Positions 37,375 to 45,235 of a DNA stretch of 64,000 nucleotides are shown in pieces. The DNA comes from a virus. Position numbers and translations under genes: made by a program. Positions within the stretch are counted from its first letter, which is position 1; each line of letters opens with the position of its first letter. Below the pieces are notes generated by a model, which saw only the letters and a list, made by a program, of their open reading frames with translations, did not search any database and was not told where the DNA came from. Where the stretch lies: IMG/VR virus record IMGVR_UViG_3300022205_000001, positions 104,077 to 168,076 of that record. One strand, written 5' to 3'.

Positions 37375-37632
37375 TTATACTTCCTTTGGTGCCTTGAATC
37401 GTGACTCCCTCGGCTTTCCAAACAAGCGTTTCTCGATAGGTTGGATAACATGTTTGATAAAATCTGAAGGAGGCTGCGTTATGCCAAGTGCCACAGGATC
37501 ACCCACATTCATTTGACGGAATGTAATTTCGTAATCAGGGTTTTCCTTGAGAAATATTTCCATTGCAGCAATGGTCATGCGTTTCTCAACTACTTCACCT
37601 GTTGGCTTGTGTAAGAAATCGTAGGTAGGCAT
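37375..37632 (-). CDS. Small FmdB-like protein lacking zinc cysteines
   Basis: 85 residues starting MPTYDFLHKPTGEVVEK, followed by FLKENPDYE. The start resembles FmdB-type regulatory small proteins, but the Cys-x-x-Cys zinc ribbon is missing. A shorter neighbour (37634-37783) shares the FL..NPxYE element and looks like a paralogue. Function unknown. Confidence 0.6.
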   Translation of the reverse strand: MPTYDFLHKPTGEVVEKRMTIAAMEIFLKENPDYEITFRQMNVGDPVALGITQPPSDFIKHVIQPIEKRLFGKPRESRFKAPKEV

Positions 37633-37633
37633 A

Positions 37634-37783
37634 TTACCACTTCACCTTTACAGCAGCAGGCGCTTCAATCACCTGTTCATATTGAGGGTTATCGGATAAA
37701 AATTTCTGCAACTCAGCAAATGACATTTGTGGCAAAGGTTGCACGATCTCAGTTCCCTTCTCGCGCACAGAATAAAATGGCAT
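37634..37783 (-). CDS. 49-residue paralogue of the FmdB-like protein
   Basis: ATG 37783 follows aagaggtaac. The product MPFYSVREKGTEIVQ ... SFAELQKFLSDNPQYEQVIE resembles the preceding protein over its FLxxNPxYE part. It is tightly packed between the phosphoesterase and that gene. Confidence 0.6.
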   Translation of the reverse strand: MPFYSVREKGTEIVQPLPQMSFAELQKFLSDNPQYEQVIEAPAAVKVKW

Positions 37784-37798
37784 GATGTTACCTCTTAT

Positions 37799-38458
37799 TT
37801 AGTCAAGGTCAACTATTGTGACCGGGTTCGTGGGTTGATATTCAACTGTGCATACAGAAACATTATAGAACCGCGTAGAACAATCCTGAATTGTGTATGA
37901 ACCATATCCCTCATGAATGTGCCCAAAAATGTGCACCTTGGGTTGGATATCTTTCACCACTCGCAACAGTGCTCCATCGCCGTCGTGCGGATCTTCTCGA
38001 TCATGTTGTGAAATGACACGGTCACCTATTGTTCGTGGTGGACCATGGGTAATGAGAACATCCACCGGATAATCACGAATGGCACTCCAAAGGCGCGGAC
38101 CGAATTCGCCATATCGAGGGTAATCATAGCACCACTCTGACGGCTCAAAAATGGATGAAGAGTATGCGGACCCAAAAATACGTAGTCCGCCCACATAATG
38201 ATAATCATGGCGAAAGAAGACCGCAGGCGCAAATTCTTCTTGAGCCCAGAGTTCGTTCCCTTCACAGGCCATGTCATGATTTCCAGGCACGACAATTTTA
38301 TATTTGTGGGGAAGTGAATCAACCCAACGGGCAAATTCGACTACATGCGACATCTTCGCTCGCATCGAGAAGTCACCGGCGCAGATAAACATGTCACCGT
38401 CGGGAATGGTGAGCTTCTTATGGAAGCCGTGGGTGTCGCTCATGCAGACTAGTCTCAT
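37799..38458 (-). CDS. Calcineurin-like metallophosphoesterase
   Basis: 219 residues. All five metal-binding motifs are present: SDTHG, ICAGDFS, VPGNHDMA, ITHGPP and FGHIHEG. Short members of this family act on cyclic nucleotides, nucleotides or phospho-ends of nucleic acids; the substrate cannot be told. The start overlaps the WGR protein's stop (ATGA). A second, different phosphoesterase lies at 56273-56782. Confidence 0.92.
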   Translation of the reverse strand: MRLVCMSDTHGFHKKLTIPDGDMFICAGDFSMRAKMSHVVEFARWVDSLPHKYKIVVPGNHDMACEGNELWAQEEFAPAVFFRHDYHYVGGLRIFGSAYSSSIFEPSEWCYDYPRYGEFGPRLWSAIRDYPVDVLITHGPPRTIGDRVISQHDREDPHDGDGALLRVVKDIQPKVHIFGHIHEGYGSYTIQDCSTRFYNVSVCTVEYQPTNPVTIVDLD

Positions 38459-38805
38459 ACCGATACCTTATATCCCTTGTTGATCTTTTCTTGAATGATT
38501 GTCGAATAGACGTTTCGCGCAATTGCCCATGAGACATCGCTGGCCTTCCTCATACTCTGCAATGTGCCACCGCGGCGCCCCCACTTCACATCGACGTTAT
38601 AACGGTTCGGCCCGCAATGTGGGGAATCGTCGTCACATGTAATGCGAACAAAGTATACTTTATCGGACGATCCAACATTACAGTAGAGTGACGTTTCTTT
38701 GTCCGAATCCTTAGGTTTTGAAAGACCTGAAGTTTGCGCCTCTCGCGGAGATTGTATTTCCGCCAAGGACTTCTCTAACATATACCCTAACAAACTCAAA
38801 CTCAT
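38455..38805 (-). CDS. Stand-alone WGR-domain protein
   Basis: 116 residues. The C-terminal ~75 residues (KVYFVRITCDD ... YNVDVKWGRRGGTLQS ... KINKGYKV) form a WGR domain, named for its Trp-Gly-Arg motif, which in PARPs and some ligases contacts DNA ends. The first ~40 residues are low complexity. It may be a DNA-end-binding accessory. The gene is linked by four-base overlaps to a 35-residue membrane peptide upstream and the phosphoesterase downstream. Confidence 0.8.
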   Translation of the reverse strand: MSLSLLGYMLEKSLAEIQSPREAQTSGLSKPKDSDKETSLYCNVGSSDKVYFVRITCDDDSPHCGPNRYNVDVKWGRRGGTLQSMRKASDVSWAIARNVYSTIIQEKINKGYKVSV

Positions 38806-38909
38806 TTTCGGTCTCGCTTTTCGTCAAGGTAATAGTCCACCAGAGTGAGCCCAAATACCAACATCCCAAATACAAGAACGACAAAAATCAACGTGTCCAC
38901 AAATGCCAT
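38802..38909 (-). CDS. 35-residue single-span membrane peptide
   Basis: ATG 38909 follows gagaggcac. The product is MAFVDTLIFVVLVFGMLVFG, then LTLVDYYLDEKRDRK: one transmembrane helix and a charged tail. The stop overlaps the WGR gene start (ATGA), arguing that it is translated. Confidence 0.65.
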   Translation of the reverse strand: MAFVDTLIFVVLVFGMLVFGLTLVDYYLDEKRDRK

Positions 38910-39004
38910 GACGTGCCTCTCAAAATCGAGAGCCTTGTGAATGATGATCGACCACTCACAAGACCCTTTGTCAGCCACCCTCGATTAAAGGTCTTGGCTG
39001 GCTG

Positions 39005-39325
39005 TTATTTCGTGACCATCATATCTTCCGCCCTCAACTCTACCGGAGGCGGAGCAATCAACTTGCGGTCTTGAGCATACGCAAGCATGGCATCCCGATT
39101 CAAGAGCTTGAACGCCACAAGATTGCGACCATTTTTCTTCTTTTCGATTTCTGCGCCGTTCTTTTTCAGATCATACAGGTAGGTAGGGAGACGGTACAAC
39201 TGGATCTCATTGGAGAGTGTTTGCTTGATTTCGTCCAACGAAACAAACTCACCTTCCTTCGCATTAATGAGAATCACGAGAATCTTTTCTGCCTGATGGG
39301 TTTTCTTTCCTTTACCGCGTGACAT
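39005..39325 (-). CDS. Small helix-turn-helix-like protein, function unknown
   Basis: 106 residues with a basic N-terminus (MSRGKGKKTHQAEK). Residues 25-75 look like a winged helix (SLDEIKQTL ... YRLPTYLYDLKKNGAEIEKK). It is the first gene behind a strong promoter at 39356-39384, so it is probably an early gene and possibly a regulator. Between 38910 and 39004 I see only weak hairpins. Confidence 0.55.
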   Translation of the reverse strand: MSRGKGKKTHQAEKILVILINAKEGEFVSLDEIKQTLSNEIQLYRLPTYLYDLKKNGAEIEKKKNGRNLVAFKLLNRDAMLAYAQDRKLIAPPPVELRAEDMMVTK

Positions 39326-39355
39326 AGTAACATCCTTTCATAACAAAGTGAATTG

Positions 39356-39384
39356 AGTATAACACAACTTCACAAAAAAGTCAA
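39356..39384 (-). promoter_or_regulatory. Strong sigma70-type early promoter
   Basis: Minus strand TTGACT, 17 bases, TATACT, with TGT before the -10 and an AT-rich stretch upstream. It matches the shared TGTTATACTC core of several promoters in this window and leads into the gene starting at 39325. Confidence 0.8.
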
Positions 39385-39385
39385 T

Positions 39386-39586
39386 CTACTTCTTCGATAT
39401 TTTCTTCCGAAACGCCCGAACCTGTTTCTTATCCGATATCTCCTCTGTCATCATCGCTGAACGAAAATTCAACGCAACGCCTGGTGGACATTCTGTAATT
39501 TTTCCACCCCTCTGAAGGTATTCATCCACCAATACTTTCAGTTCGGCCGAAGACATTTCTCGCGGAGCAATCAAATCCTTATTCAT
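39386..39586 (-). CDS. Small phage protein of unknown function
   Basis: 66 residues (MNKDLIAPREMSSAELKVLV ... GKITECPPGVALNF). The ITECPPG motif recurs in small T4-like phage proteins. agagg precedes the ATG, and the start overlaps the previous gene's stop. Confidence 0.55.
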   Translation of the reverse strand: MNKDLIAPREMSSAELKVLVDEYLQRGGKITECPPGVALNFRSAMMTEEISDKKQVRAFRKKISKK

Positions 39587-39761
39587 CCTCTAATCTCCCT
39601 CGTTCGTTTGCAGAGTCTTTTGCTTTCAACTCTTGAAATTTGCGATTACGCTCACACCATGGGCAACTCCCATGATTGCGGCAACTCGTATCGATGGACT
39701 TTGCTTTACGATACGGTTTCCGATACTCCTTCTTGTGCAAGATCGCTTTGTCCAGGCTCAC
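39579..39761 (-). CDS. Small Cys-rich phage protein
   Basis: 60 residues with a GTG start at 39761 (a TTG at about 39740 is an alternative). The core SIDTSCRNHGSCPWCERNR resembles a small zinc-binding family found in many phages (CxxxxxCxxC). The first 56 bases overlap the end of the next gene in another frame, so the true start may be internal. Confidence 0.55.
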   Translation of the reverse strand: MSLDKAILHKKEYRKPYRKAKSIDTSCRNHGSCPWCERNRKFQELKAKDSANERGRLEDE

Positions 39762-39909
39762 GTTTCACCTTCGCTTTCTTTCCACGGTACTCTGCTTGGA
39801 TTTCCTGCTTGAGGGCAGGCGTCAATGTCGTATACTTAGTATACGTCATACGCTTTGTAGTTTGTAGCCATGAACCGAATTGTGCTTTTGTTCCTGTCTG
39901 TCCCATCAT
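39706..39909 (-). CDS. Small basic phage protein
   Basis: 67 residues (MMGQTGTKAQFGSWLQTTKR ... LKQEIQAEYRGKKAKVKREP), basic and probably helical. It overlaps the following Cys-rich gene by 56 bases. Function unknown. Confidence 0.45.
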   Translation of the reverse strand: MMGQTGTKAQFGSWLQTTKRMTYTKYTTLTPALKQEIQAEYRGKKAKVKREPGQSDLAQEGVSETVS

Positions 39910-39915
39910 ACCTCC

Positions 39916-40116
39916 TCAATACCCATCATGTGAAATGTGACCGTCAATAATGTCCTGTACTTCGTCGTTGTCACTGACGCCGAAGATATCGTAGATTTTC
40001 TGCATTTCGCTGCCATCAAAGTCTACGACGGCGTTGCGGCTATACTTTTCATCCGTCTCTACTTGAGTCGGCTTACCCCGTTTGATCCCTGCTTTCGGTC
40101 GCTTTTGCTTCGCCAT
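39916..40116 (-). CDS. Small phage protein of unknown function
   Basis: 66 residues (MAKQKRPKAGIKRGKPTQVE ... EVQDIIDGHISHDGY), with a basic start and an acidic end. ggggg lies before the ATG. No motif recognised. Confidence 0.5.
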   Translation of the reverse strand: MAKQKRPKAGIKRGKPTQVETDEKYSRNAVVDFDGSEMQKIYDIFGVSDNDEVQDIIDGHISHDGY

Positions 40117-40126
40117 GGTTCCCCCA

Positions 40127-40642
40127 TTATAAAAGTGACTCTTCCACCGCTACCACCAAATCATACGCATCATTCCAAAGGTACTTGTCCGCCTTCTGGA
40201 GAACATCAAGCAAGGCTCGCTTCTCCTTCACATACACGGCCGCGAACTTCTTATCATTCGCTGCAATGCTTTGTGTATTGGAAATCAAATCAGCCAGCTT
40301 GACCGTCTGGGCCTCGGCAGGTGCCTTGGCGATATGCGCCCTATCCAAAGCCTTGCGGGCCGCACGGTTCCCGTCGGCTGGGGTGCTTACGTCAGTCAGC
40401 CACTTTACCAGTGACGTGATTTCATCCCCAAATTCCTCACGCAATAAGGATTCGGTAACCTTCGTATCTTCCAGCGTATCATGTAACAACGCCGCGCACA
40501 ATTGTGCCTCAGTGTGTTCCACCTTCCGCAAGATCTTCGCCACCTCGATTGGGTGCGTGATATACGGTACCCCTGTATACTTTCGGACCTGCCCCGCATG
40601 GGCTGCCGTCGCAAACACTCGTGCCTTCTCAACCAACGTCAT
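40127..40642 (-). CDS. HD-domain (p)ppGpp hydrolase-like protein (Mesh1/SpoT type)
   Basis: 171 residues. The signature HAGQVRKYTGVPYITHPIEV, then LLHDTLEDT (HD motif with following ED), EFGDEITSLVKWLTDVS and VKLADLISN are those of the RelA/SpoT hydrolase domain and of stand-alone Mesh1 enzymes. No synthetase domain is present. The expected reaction removes pyrophosphate from (p)ppGpp, using Mn2+. A role in blocking the host stringent response during infection is inference. Confidence 0.88.
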   Translation of the reverse strand: MTLVEKARVFATAAHAGQVRKYTGVPYITHPIEVAKILRKVEHTEAQLCAALLHDTLEDTKVTESLLREEFGDEITSLVKWLTDVSTPADGNRAARKALDRAHIAKAPAEAQTVKLADLISNTQSIAANDKKFAAVYVKEKRALLDVLQKADKYLWNDAYDLVVAVEESLL

Positions 40643-40803
40643 TATGCAACCTCCAACAGTTCTGCCAACTTTGCTTCTGCTTCATCCCGGTAAGAGGATT
40701 CATACAGGGCGGATGGCTGATCCAGTGCATAAACCTTATAGCGGTACAACGGACAGCATTCACAATCCGAAACGTTGTCTTCTTCCATCCAATACTTTTC
40801 CAT
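40642..40803 (-). CDS. 53-residue protein with Cys cluster
   Basis: ATG 40803 follows gagggaag and lies just behind a promoter. The product is MEKYWMEEDNVSDCECCPLY, then RYKVYALDQPS ..., with a CECC cluster. The stop overlaps the HD gene start (TAATG), indicating coupling. Function unknown. Confidence 0.6.
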   Translation of the reverse strand: MEKYWMEEDNVSDCECCPLYRYKVYALDQPSALYESSYRDEAEAKLAELLEVA

Positions 40804-40824
40804 ATCTTCCCTCACTCTATTATA

Positions 40825-40853
40825 AGTCTATCATAATAAGGCAGGGATGTCAA
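40825..40853 (-). promoter_or_regulatory. Sigma70-type promoter with TAGACTTATA -10
   Basis: Minus strand TTGACA, 17 bases, TAGACT. The stretch TGATAGACTTATA is identical to that of the rtcB promoter at 47283-47311. Upstream, six bases before the -35, lies a 19-base box shared with the promoter at 50576-50604. Confidence 0.75.
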
Positions 40854-40859
40854 GTCCTT

Positions 40860-40878
40860 GTAAGTGCTTGATTTTATT
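40860..40878 (-). repeat. 19-bp box upstream of -35, copy 1
   Basis: AATAAAATCAAGCACTTAC on the minus strand, identical to 50611-50629 and at the same six-base distance from TTGACA. It overlaps the end of the tusA gene. A shorter version (AATTCCTCAATAAAATCAA) shared with the second copy is found near 33140-33160. Confidence 0.7.
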
Positions 40879-41119
40879 TGAGAAGTTCCACAAGATATGT
40901 TTCAAATTCGGGGGTTCCATCTATATGATTATGCTGGGCTTTTGTCTTCGCAAGTAGCTTAATATCTGCAAGTTGACAGAATCGAGCGAACTCTTCCGAA
41001 AAGGTAGGATCATCCGCAAAAATGACCAATCGGTCACCTTTCTTGAGGGGGTTCAGTGCCAATCTGGTTTTGAGAATTGGCATGGGGCACTGAAGCCCCC
41101 GACAGTCTACCACATCCAT
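40874..41119 (-). CDS. tusA: TusA-like sulfur carrier protein
   Basis: 81 residues, the normal TusA/SirA length. The motif CRGLQCPMPILKTRLALN contains the sulfur-accepting Cys followed by the CPMP signature. TusA passes sulfur from IscS towards TusBCD/TusE and MnmA, which put 2-thiouridine at position 34 of tRNAs for Glu, Gln and Lys. This phage encodes those tRNAs (UUC, UUG and UUU anticodons), which suggests that it supports modification of its own tRNAs; that link is inference. Confidence 0.9.
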   Translation of the reverse strand: MDVVDCRGLQCPMPILKTRLALNPLKKGDRLVIFADDPTFSEEFARFCQLADIKLLAKTKAQHNHIDGTPEFETYLVELLK

Positions 41120-41121
41120 CG

Positions 41122-41277
41122 TTATCCTTGCAGTAAGGAACGACCGTCTTTTTTAGTGGCGGCTTCTGACGCAACCATCGCTCGCTCTCGTTCCAACCTC
41201 GACAATTCTAGGGACAATAACGCCACTTGCTTCCGCACATCTGCAATTCGTTCATCGAGCCAGTTAATGTCGTTCAT
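41122..41277 (-). CDS. Small coiled-coil protein
   Basis: 51 residues from ATG 41277, chosen for ggaggaaac upstream (MNDINWLDERIADVRKQVAL, then LSLELSRLERERAMV). A heptad pattern runs through most of it. Function unknown. It overlaps the preceding small gene by 14 bases. Confidence 0.6.
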   Translation of the reverse strand: MNDINWLDERIADVRKQVALLSLELSRLERERAMVASEAATKKDGRSLLQG

Positions 41278-41437
41278 CGGGAGTTTCCTCCTCCCACATA
41301 TCAAATGTCTGGCGAGTAGACATTTGCTTTCTGTGGTTCTGTTTGTTCACTTTCCCTGGTTTCTTTGAAACCTGTTCTTCTCGCCCGCCCCGAAACTTCG
41401 TCCGCTTCGTCTCTTCTAAATGCCGACTCCCCTGCAT
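41264..41437 (-). CDS. Small basic protein
   Basis: 57 residues from ATG 41437 with aggagagggg upstream (MQGSRHLEETKRTKFRGGRE). Strongly basic, ending in an acidic MWEEETPDERH. Possibly nucleic-acid binding. Not recognised. Confidence 0.5.
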   Translation of the reverse strand: MQGSRHLEETKRTKFRGGREEQVSKKPGKVNKQNHRKQMSTRQTFDMWEEETPDERH

Positions 41438-41447
41438 AACCCCTCTC

Positions 41448-42104
41448 CTAAAAATGGGTGAATATTTTGTCTGCAAGTTTCAGTTTCACAGCCTCTTCCG
41501 CGGTCACCCATGCATCGGATGGCTGCAACAACTGCTTTGTCACAACACGCTCACTAATCTTGCAGTAATTGGTGAGCAAACTATGAATGCGTTTACGACA
41601 GAATTCCAATTCCTTCATTCCTGCCCGAAGTTCATGCTCCTTCCCCTCCAACCCGGAGGAAAATTGGTGCATCATAATACCGGTATGTTTCCCGATATAC
41701 CGTTCTCCTCGTTGTCCACACGCAAGAATCAATGTCGCCGCCGACATCACATTTCCTATTCCAATTGTGCGAATAGGGTATTTCGATATATGCATCAAGT
41801 CAACTAAAGCAAATGTTTGATAGAGGTCACCACCGACAGAATTGATATACAGCGTCAATACCCGTTTCTCGTTAGGTAATAGTGGTCTCAAATTTTCTGC
41901 AATGATCCATTGGGTCGCTCGTGCGATATTTTCATCCCCAATTTCCCCATTTAGCAAATGCGTATGTTGAGAAATCAATTCATTCTGAAGAGGATCTTCT
42001 AAGTTCTCATTCAGAACGAGAAACTGTTTTAACTCGTTCGGTATATCAAGGTGTTCTTCTGTTGGGGACCCGTTGCTGGCGCGGCGGCGTTTTCGGTTGA
42101 CCAT
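41448..42104 (-). CDS. clpP: ClpP-like serine protease
   Basis: 218 residues from ATG 42104 (aaggag upstream). ClpP core: LYINSVGGDLYQTFALVDLM, the active-site Ser in IGNVMSAATLILACG, the active-site His in GIMMHQFSSG, and the Asp in QPSDAWVTAEEAVKL. A basic N-terminal extension (MVNRKRRRASNG) replaces the usual propeptide. Phage ClpP homologues may work with host ClpX or in head maturation; which one cannot be told. The N-terminal 76 bases overlap the glycosyltransferase gene. Confidence 0.87.
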   Translation of the reverse strand: MVNRKRRRASNGSPTEEHLDIPNELKQFLVLNENLEDPLQNELISQHTHLLNGEIGDENIARATQWIIAENLRPLLPNEKRVLTLYINSVGGDLYQTFALVDLMHISKYPIRTIGIGNVMSAATLILACGQRGERYIGKHTGIMMHQFSSGLEGKEHELRAGMKELEFCRKRIHSLLTNYCKISERVVTKQLLQPSDAWVTAEEAVKLKLADKIFTHF

Positions 42105-42799
42105 GGGAATACTCCTTGGTAAATTTGATTGGCAACTGTGTTGCCTTGCAAAAACATTTCCTTCGTCGCCATGTTCGTTGCGCCACCCAATCTGTAATTG
42201 AGGGTATACTTCCCTGTGCATCCAAATTGAGGCGCAACGCCCCTCAGAGCATCAAAAAACTGCCGATCTGCGCCCCATTGACCATACCACGCATGACTTA
42301 CCTTTACGGCAATATTTCGAGGTACAGCGAAACAACTAGTATCCACATGATGTCTTCCGGTCCGATCACCTATGACTGGCCACAGTCCTAAATTTTCGCA
42401 GTTATCTTGGCAGATAAATGATCCATCTGCATCGACTATGTTCCGAAGGGTAAAGGCCCACTGACGAGTATTTAGAACTTTCTTGAATGATTCAATGTAG
42501 TTCGGCTCGACCCAGTTATCTTCATCAAGATAACAGATTACCTCCTCATTGACGAGAAAGGGACTTGCAGCATAGACCCTATGTCCATACCACCCCTTAC
42601 CAATGTTTTCATCCAACCAAATCATCTTTTCTTGCTGAGTCAATCCAGTCCGATTGACTAGAATCTCATTGACTTTTCTATTGTGTTCGCGTCCATCCAC
42701 TACAATGTAATGGACACAATCCTGCCCTCGGAGGGACATGATGCACCGCTCCAAATCATCCGTACCAGTGGTGGGGGTAATAACAGCAAAGGACGGCAT
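42029..42799 (-). CDS. Family 2-like glycosyltransferase (GT-A fold)
   Basis: 256 residues from ATG 42799 (gaggagaag upstream). FAVITPTTGTDDLERCIMSL at the start and ICYLDEDNWVEPNYI (DxD metal/sugar-nucleotide site) are typical. The C-terminal part contains SHAWYGQWGADRQFFDAL. It may modify phage DNA, virion proteins or a host surface sugar; nothing here decides which. Confidence 0.82.
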   Translation of the reverse strand: MPSFAVITPTTGTDDLERCIMSLRGQDCVHYIVVDGREHNRKVNEILVNRTGLTQQEKMIWLDENIGKGWYGHRVYAASPFLVNEEVICYLDEDNWVEPNYIESFKKVLNTRQWAFTLRNIVDADGSFICQDNCENLGLWPVIGDRTGRHHVDTSCFAVPRNIAVKVSHAWYGQWGADRQFFDALRGVAPQFGCTGKYTLNYRLGGATNMATKEMFLQGNTVANQIYQGVFPWSTENAAAPATGPQQKNTLIYRTS

Positions 42800-42800
42800 A

Positions 42801-43259
42801 CTACTTCTCCTCAACCTCGAATGGCATGGTGGGGAACGCATCCTTCACAAGGCGAGCCGTCAAATACTTGACACCCAATTTCTTACGGAGCAATCCACAC
42901 AGAAGGGCTGCTTCATCCTTATGTAAGGAGATAAGTAGGGTATACAGCAACCGATGCTCTTTCTTAGGGTCCAACTTTGCGGCTCTCTTTGGGTGTCCCT
43001 TGATAAAAATGTAGAGTCGGCGCAACTCATTATTGAGAGTGGTAATCGTCAAGCCAGCAGGGTCAGGAGAAGGTTTATAATCAGGAATCTCTGAGATCTC
43101 AAACTGAATTCGTGGGTTGAATGCATAGTTCAAAAATTCCTTGAACCACACATTCTCGTTCCCGTACTTTTGGAGTACAGCAATTCGCTGTTCTCGGTTA
43201 TACTTCGTATCAAACTCCGCAAAAATCTCACTGAACAACACATTGCTATACTTCGCCAT
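42801..43259 (-). CDS. Conserved T4-like phage protein (DUF6433-like)
   Basis: 152 residues. AVLQKYGNENVWFKEFLNYA, ... ELRRLYIFIKG, ... LISLHKDEAALLCGLLRKKL and VKDAFPTMPF fit a conserved T4-like family of unknown function (DUF6433 from memory). All-helical. One base separates it from the glycosyltransferase start. Confidence 0.6.
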   Translation of the reverse strand: MAKYSNVLFSEIFAEFDTKYNREQRIAVLQKYGNENVWFKEFLNYAFNPRIQFEISEIPDYKPSPDPAGLTITTLNNELRRLYIFIKGHPKRAAKLDPKKEHRLLYTLLISLHKDEAALLCGLLRKKLGVKYLTARLVKDAFPTMPFEVEEK

Positions 43260-43268
43260 ACATCCTCC

Positions 43269-44126
43269 CTAAAAATCACTGATCGCACTGGTTAGTTCGC
43301 GCAACCCAGATGCCGCGAGGTAATTCAAAAATTCAGGTCTCGTGCCATGGGTCGTCTTGTCATAAGTATCTAGGATGGCAGTTTTGATCGATGCAGGAAT
43401 ACACCGCAGGTCAATCAATTCCTGGTTGCGTTTGTAATTCCTGAGCATATCCCCCACCGTACAAAACTCTTCGGGCGTCTTCGTCAACCACTCAACAACC
43501 TTCTTCTCATGGAGTGGCTTTTGTCTTCCACCGCTCACGAATACATCATCCGGTGAGAGGATGTTCGGAATACCATCCCCCGAATCTCCCCGAATGATAT
43601 GATGCATCAACACGGTTACTGGAGCAACTTTCTCCTCCATTGTGCCCTTTTGGAATGGGGAGAATTGACGAACATCCGCAGGCGCCATCAATAACTGATT
43701 GAAGTCTTTGTCACCAGAAATAATCGTGACGGGTGCACCCAATCCCTGTTCATAGGTCAACACGCCGATAATATCATCCGCTTCGGCTCCTGTCACTTCC
43801 AGAACTTTATAGGGAAGGTATTGCTTGAATTCTTCCCTCAATGTATCCATACAGGTGAAGATGGATTGCCAGTTGAACGGGGAGTTGTCGCGTGACTTCT
43901 TACGATTTGCTTTATAGTGCGGGAATCGTTCCTTACGCCAATACTCTTTCGAGTCATACGCAATGACTACTTCATCCCCTTGTGTCCGGTGCTTTTTCAC
44001 CTGCGACCGGATCGTGTTCAGGATCATATGACGAACCAGCTTGATATCAGCATCCTTCTGCTTTGTCATGAGCAAGAATTCGATGGTACAGGCGTATGCT
44101 ATCTGTGAAAAGTCAATAAGTAACAT
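43269..44126 (-). CDS. rnh: RNase H / 5'-3' flap exonuclease
   Basis: 285 residues (T4 RNase H is 305). Acidic metal-site motifs appear in FEN order: LLIDFSQIAY, IAYDSKEYWRKERFPHYKAN, VTGAEADDIIGVLTY, IISGDKDFNQLL, and GDSGDGIPNI. It removes RNA primers and flaps during replication and works with gp32 and the polymerase. The start overlaps the preceding gene's stop. Confidence 0.93.
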   Translation of the reverse strand: MLLIDFSQIAYACTIEFLLMTKQKDADIKLVRHMILNTIRSQVKKHRTQGDEVVIAYDSKEYWRKERFPHYKANRKKSRDNSPFNWQSIFTCMDTLREEFKQYLPYKVLEVTGAEADDIIGVLTYEQGLGAPVTIISGDKDFNQLLMAPADVRQFSPFQKGTMEEKVAPVTVLMHHIIRGDSGDGIPNILSPDDVFVSGGRQKPLHEKKVVEWLTKTPEEFCTVGDMLRNYKRNQELIDLRCIPASIKTAILDTYDKTTHGTRPEFLNYLAASGLRELTSAISDF

Positions 44127-45235
44127 TAGATCAATGCCCTCAGTATGATGGTTTTAGAATTCACTCTCCCTGTTACTTTCGCATCCTTGGTGGTCAAATC
44201 ATCGAGGATATGCCGCAGGGCGACCTTTCCCCCATTCAACACTTGCGGCAACACCTTCTCCGGCTTCCGCAGTTTCTTCGATTGGGACTTTTCTTTACAG
44301 TAGTTGAGGATTGCACAACCCTTAACTTCAAATCCGGCATCGGTGTTAGACACATATTGGGTCAATATTCGGCTAGGAACATGATATACCCACAACGCTG
44401 ACGCACCAACCACTTTCGTCGGCTCAATGGATTTCACTCGCAAGGTCTTGTCTTCCTCCATAAACTTCATCCGCTTGACTTGCATTGCAGGAGTCTTGAC
44501 CTTCTTTTTCCGCGGCTTACGAGCGACAGAGGGAATCGCCGTTTTCTTCTGCAACACATCAATGATCTGACCGTAGAAAGCTTCCATCTTTCGCAATTCA
44601 ACAATCGTATAGTTCTGGTACGCTTCAGATGCTTCATTCTCTTTTCTCTGCAACTTTGCATCCAATGCTGCACGATGTTCGTCTCGTTGTTTCTCGAAAA
44701 ACTTCACAAGATCATGACGGTGGGTTTCGTGAAGAGGGTACAGTGACACAATTCCCTCAACATTGGGGGTGTGTTTGAAACTATCTCCAATGAACTGGTC
44801 AACCGCTGCTTCCAGGTCAGAGAAACACTTTTCATATTCGTGCCTGGAAATGGAATCTTTCGGGGTCTTTGATACCGGTACCTCTTTGGGCTTCGGCTTT
44901 TCGGCTGGCACATACTTCAACATTTGATCGACGTGAGCATTGAACCACTGCATTGATCGATCATCAAGCTTCGCGTTTCGCGTCAAGAGCCGAGCGACAA
45001 ATCCCATTGTGGCTACTTGATTATCAATCTGTTCCCTTGTCGCAGGAATACCGTTCTCCCGGCAATACTGTTCCAGGTAATCATGAGAATCATCACTCTC
45101 CCGATTCTGATTGTACCAATTCAGTAAATGGCACAACTCCATCTTATCTAGATCCACAAGAATCTGAAGGGATGGTTCATCTTTTGCAATGATTCGCTGG
45201 ATTCGACGGGCTTCTGTGAGTTTTTTCTTACGCAC
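44126..45235 (-). CDS. Conserved phage protein of unknown function
   Basis: 369 residues from GTG 45235, chosen because aagagg is seven bases upstream; a TTG at 45241 has no room for it. Helical and charged; a central coiled region (residues ~190-230), a basic segment ARKPRKKKVKTP, then a beta-rich C-terminal domain with WVYHVPSRILTQYVSN. Coupled to rnh. Possibly a replication accessory by position. Not recognised. Confidence 0.6.
   Translation of the reverse strand: MRKKKLTEARRIQRIIAKDEPSLQILVDLDKMELCHLLNWYNQNRESDDSHDYLEQYCRENGIPATREQIDNQVATMGFVARLLTRNAKLDDRSMQWFNAHVDQMLKYVPAEKPKPKEVPVSKTPKDSISRHEYEKCFSDLEAAVDQFIGDSFKHTPNVEGIVSLYPLHETHRHDLVKFFEKQRDEHRAALDAKLQRKENEASEAYQNYTIVELRKMEAFYGQIIDVLQKKTAIPSVARKPRKKKVKTPAMQVKRMKFMEEDKTLRVKSIEPTKVVGASALWVYHVPSRILTQYVSNTDAGFEVKGCAILNYCKEKSQSKKLRKPEKVLPQVLNGGKVALRHILDDLTTKDAKVTGRVNSKTIILRALI

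Noticed and set aside
40185-40871. A 228-codon plus-strand frame
   Set aside because: It overlaps the clear HD hydrolase gene on the other strand; no ribosome binding site, serine-rich low-quality product.
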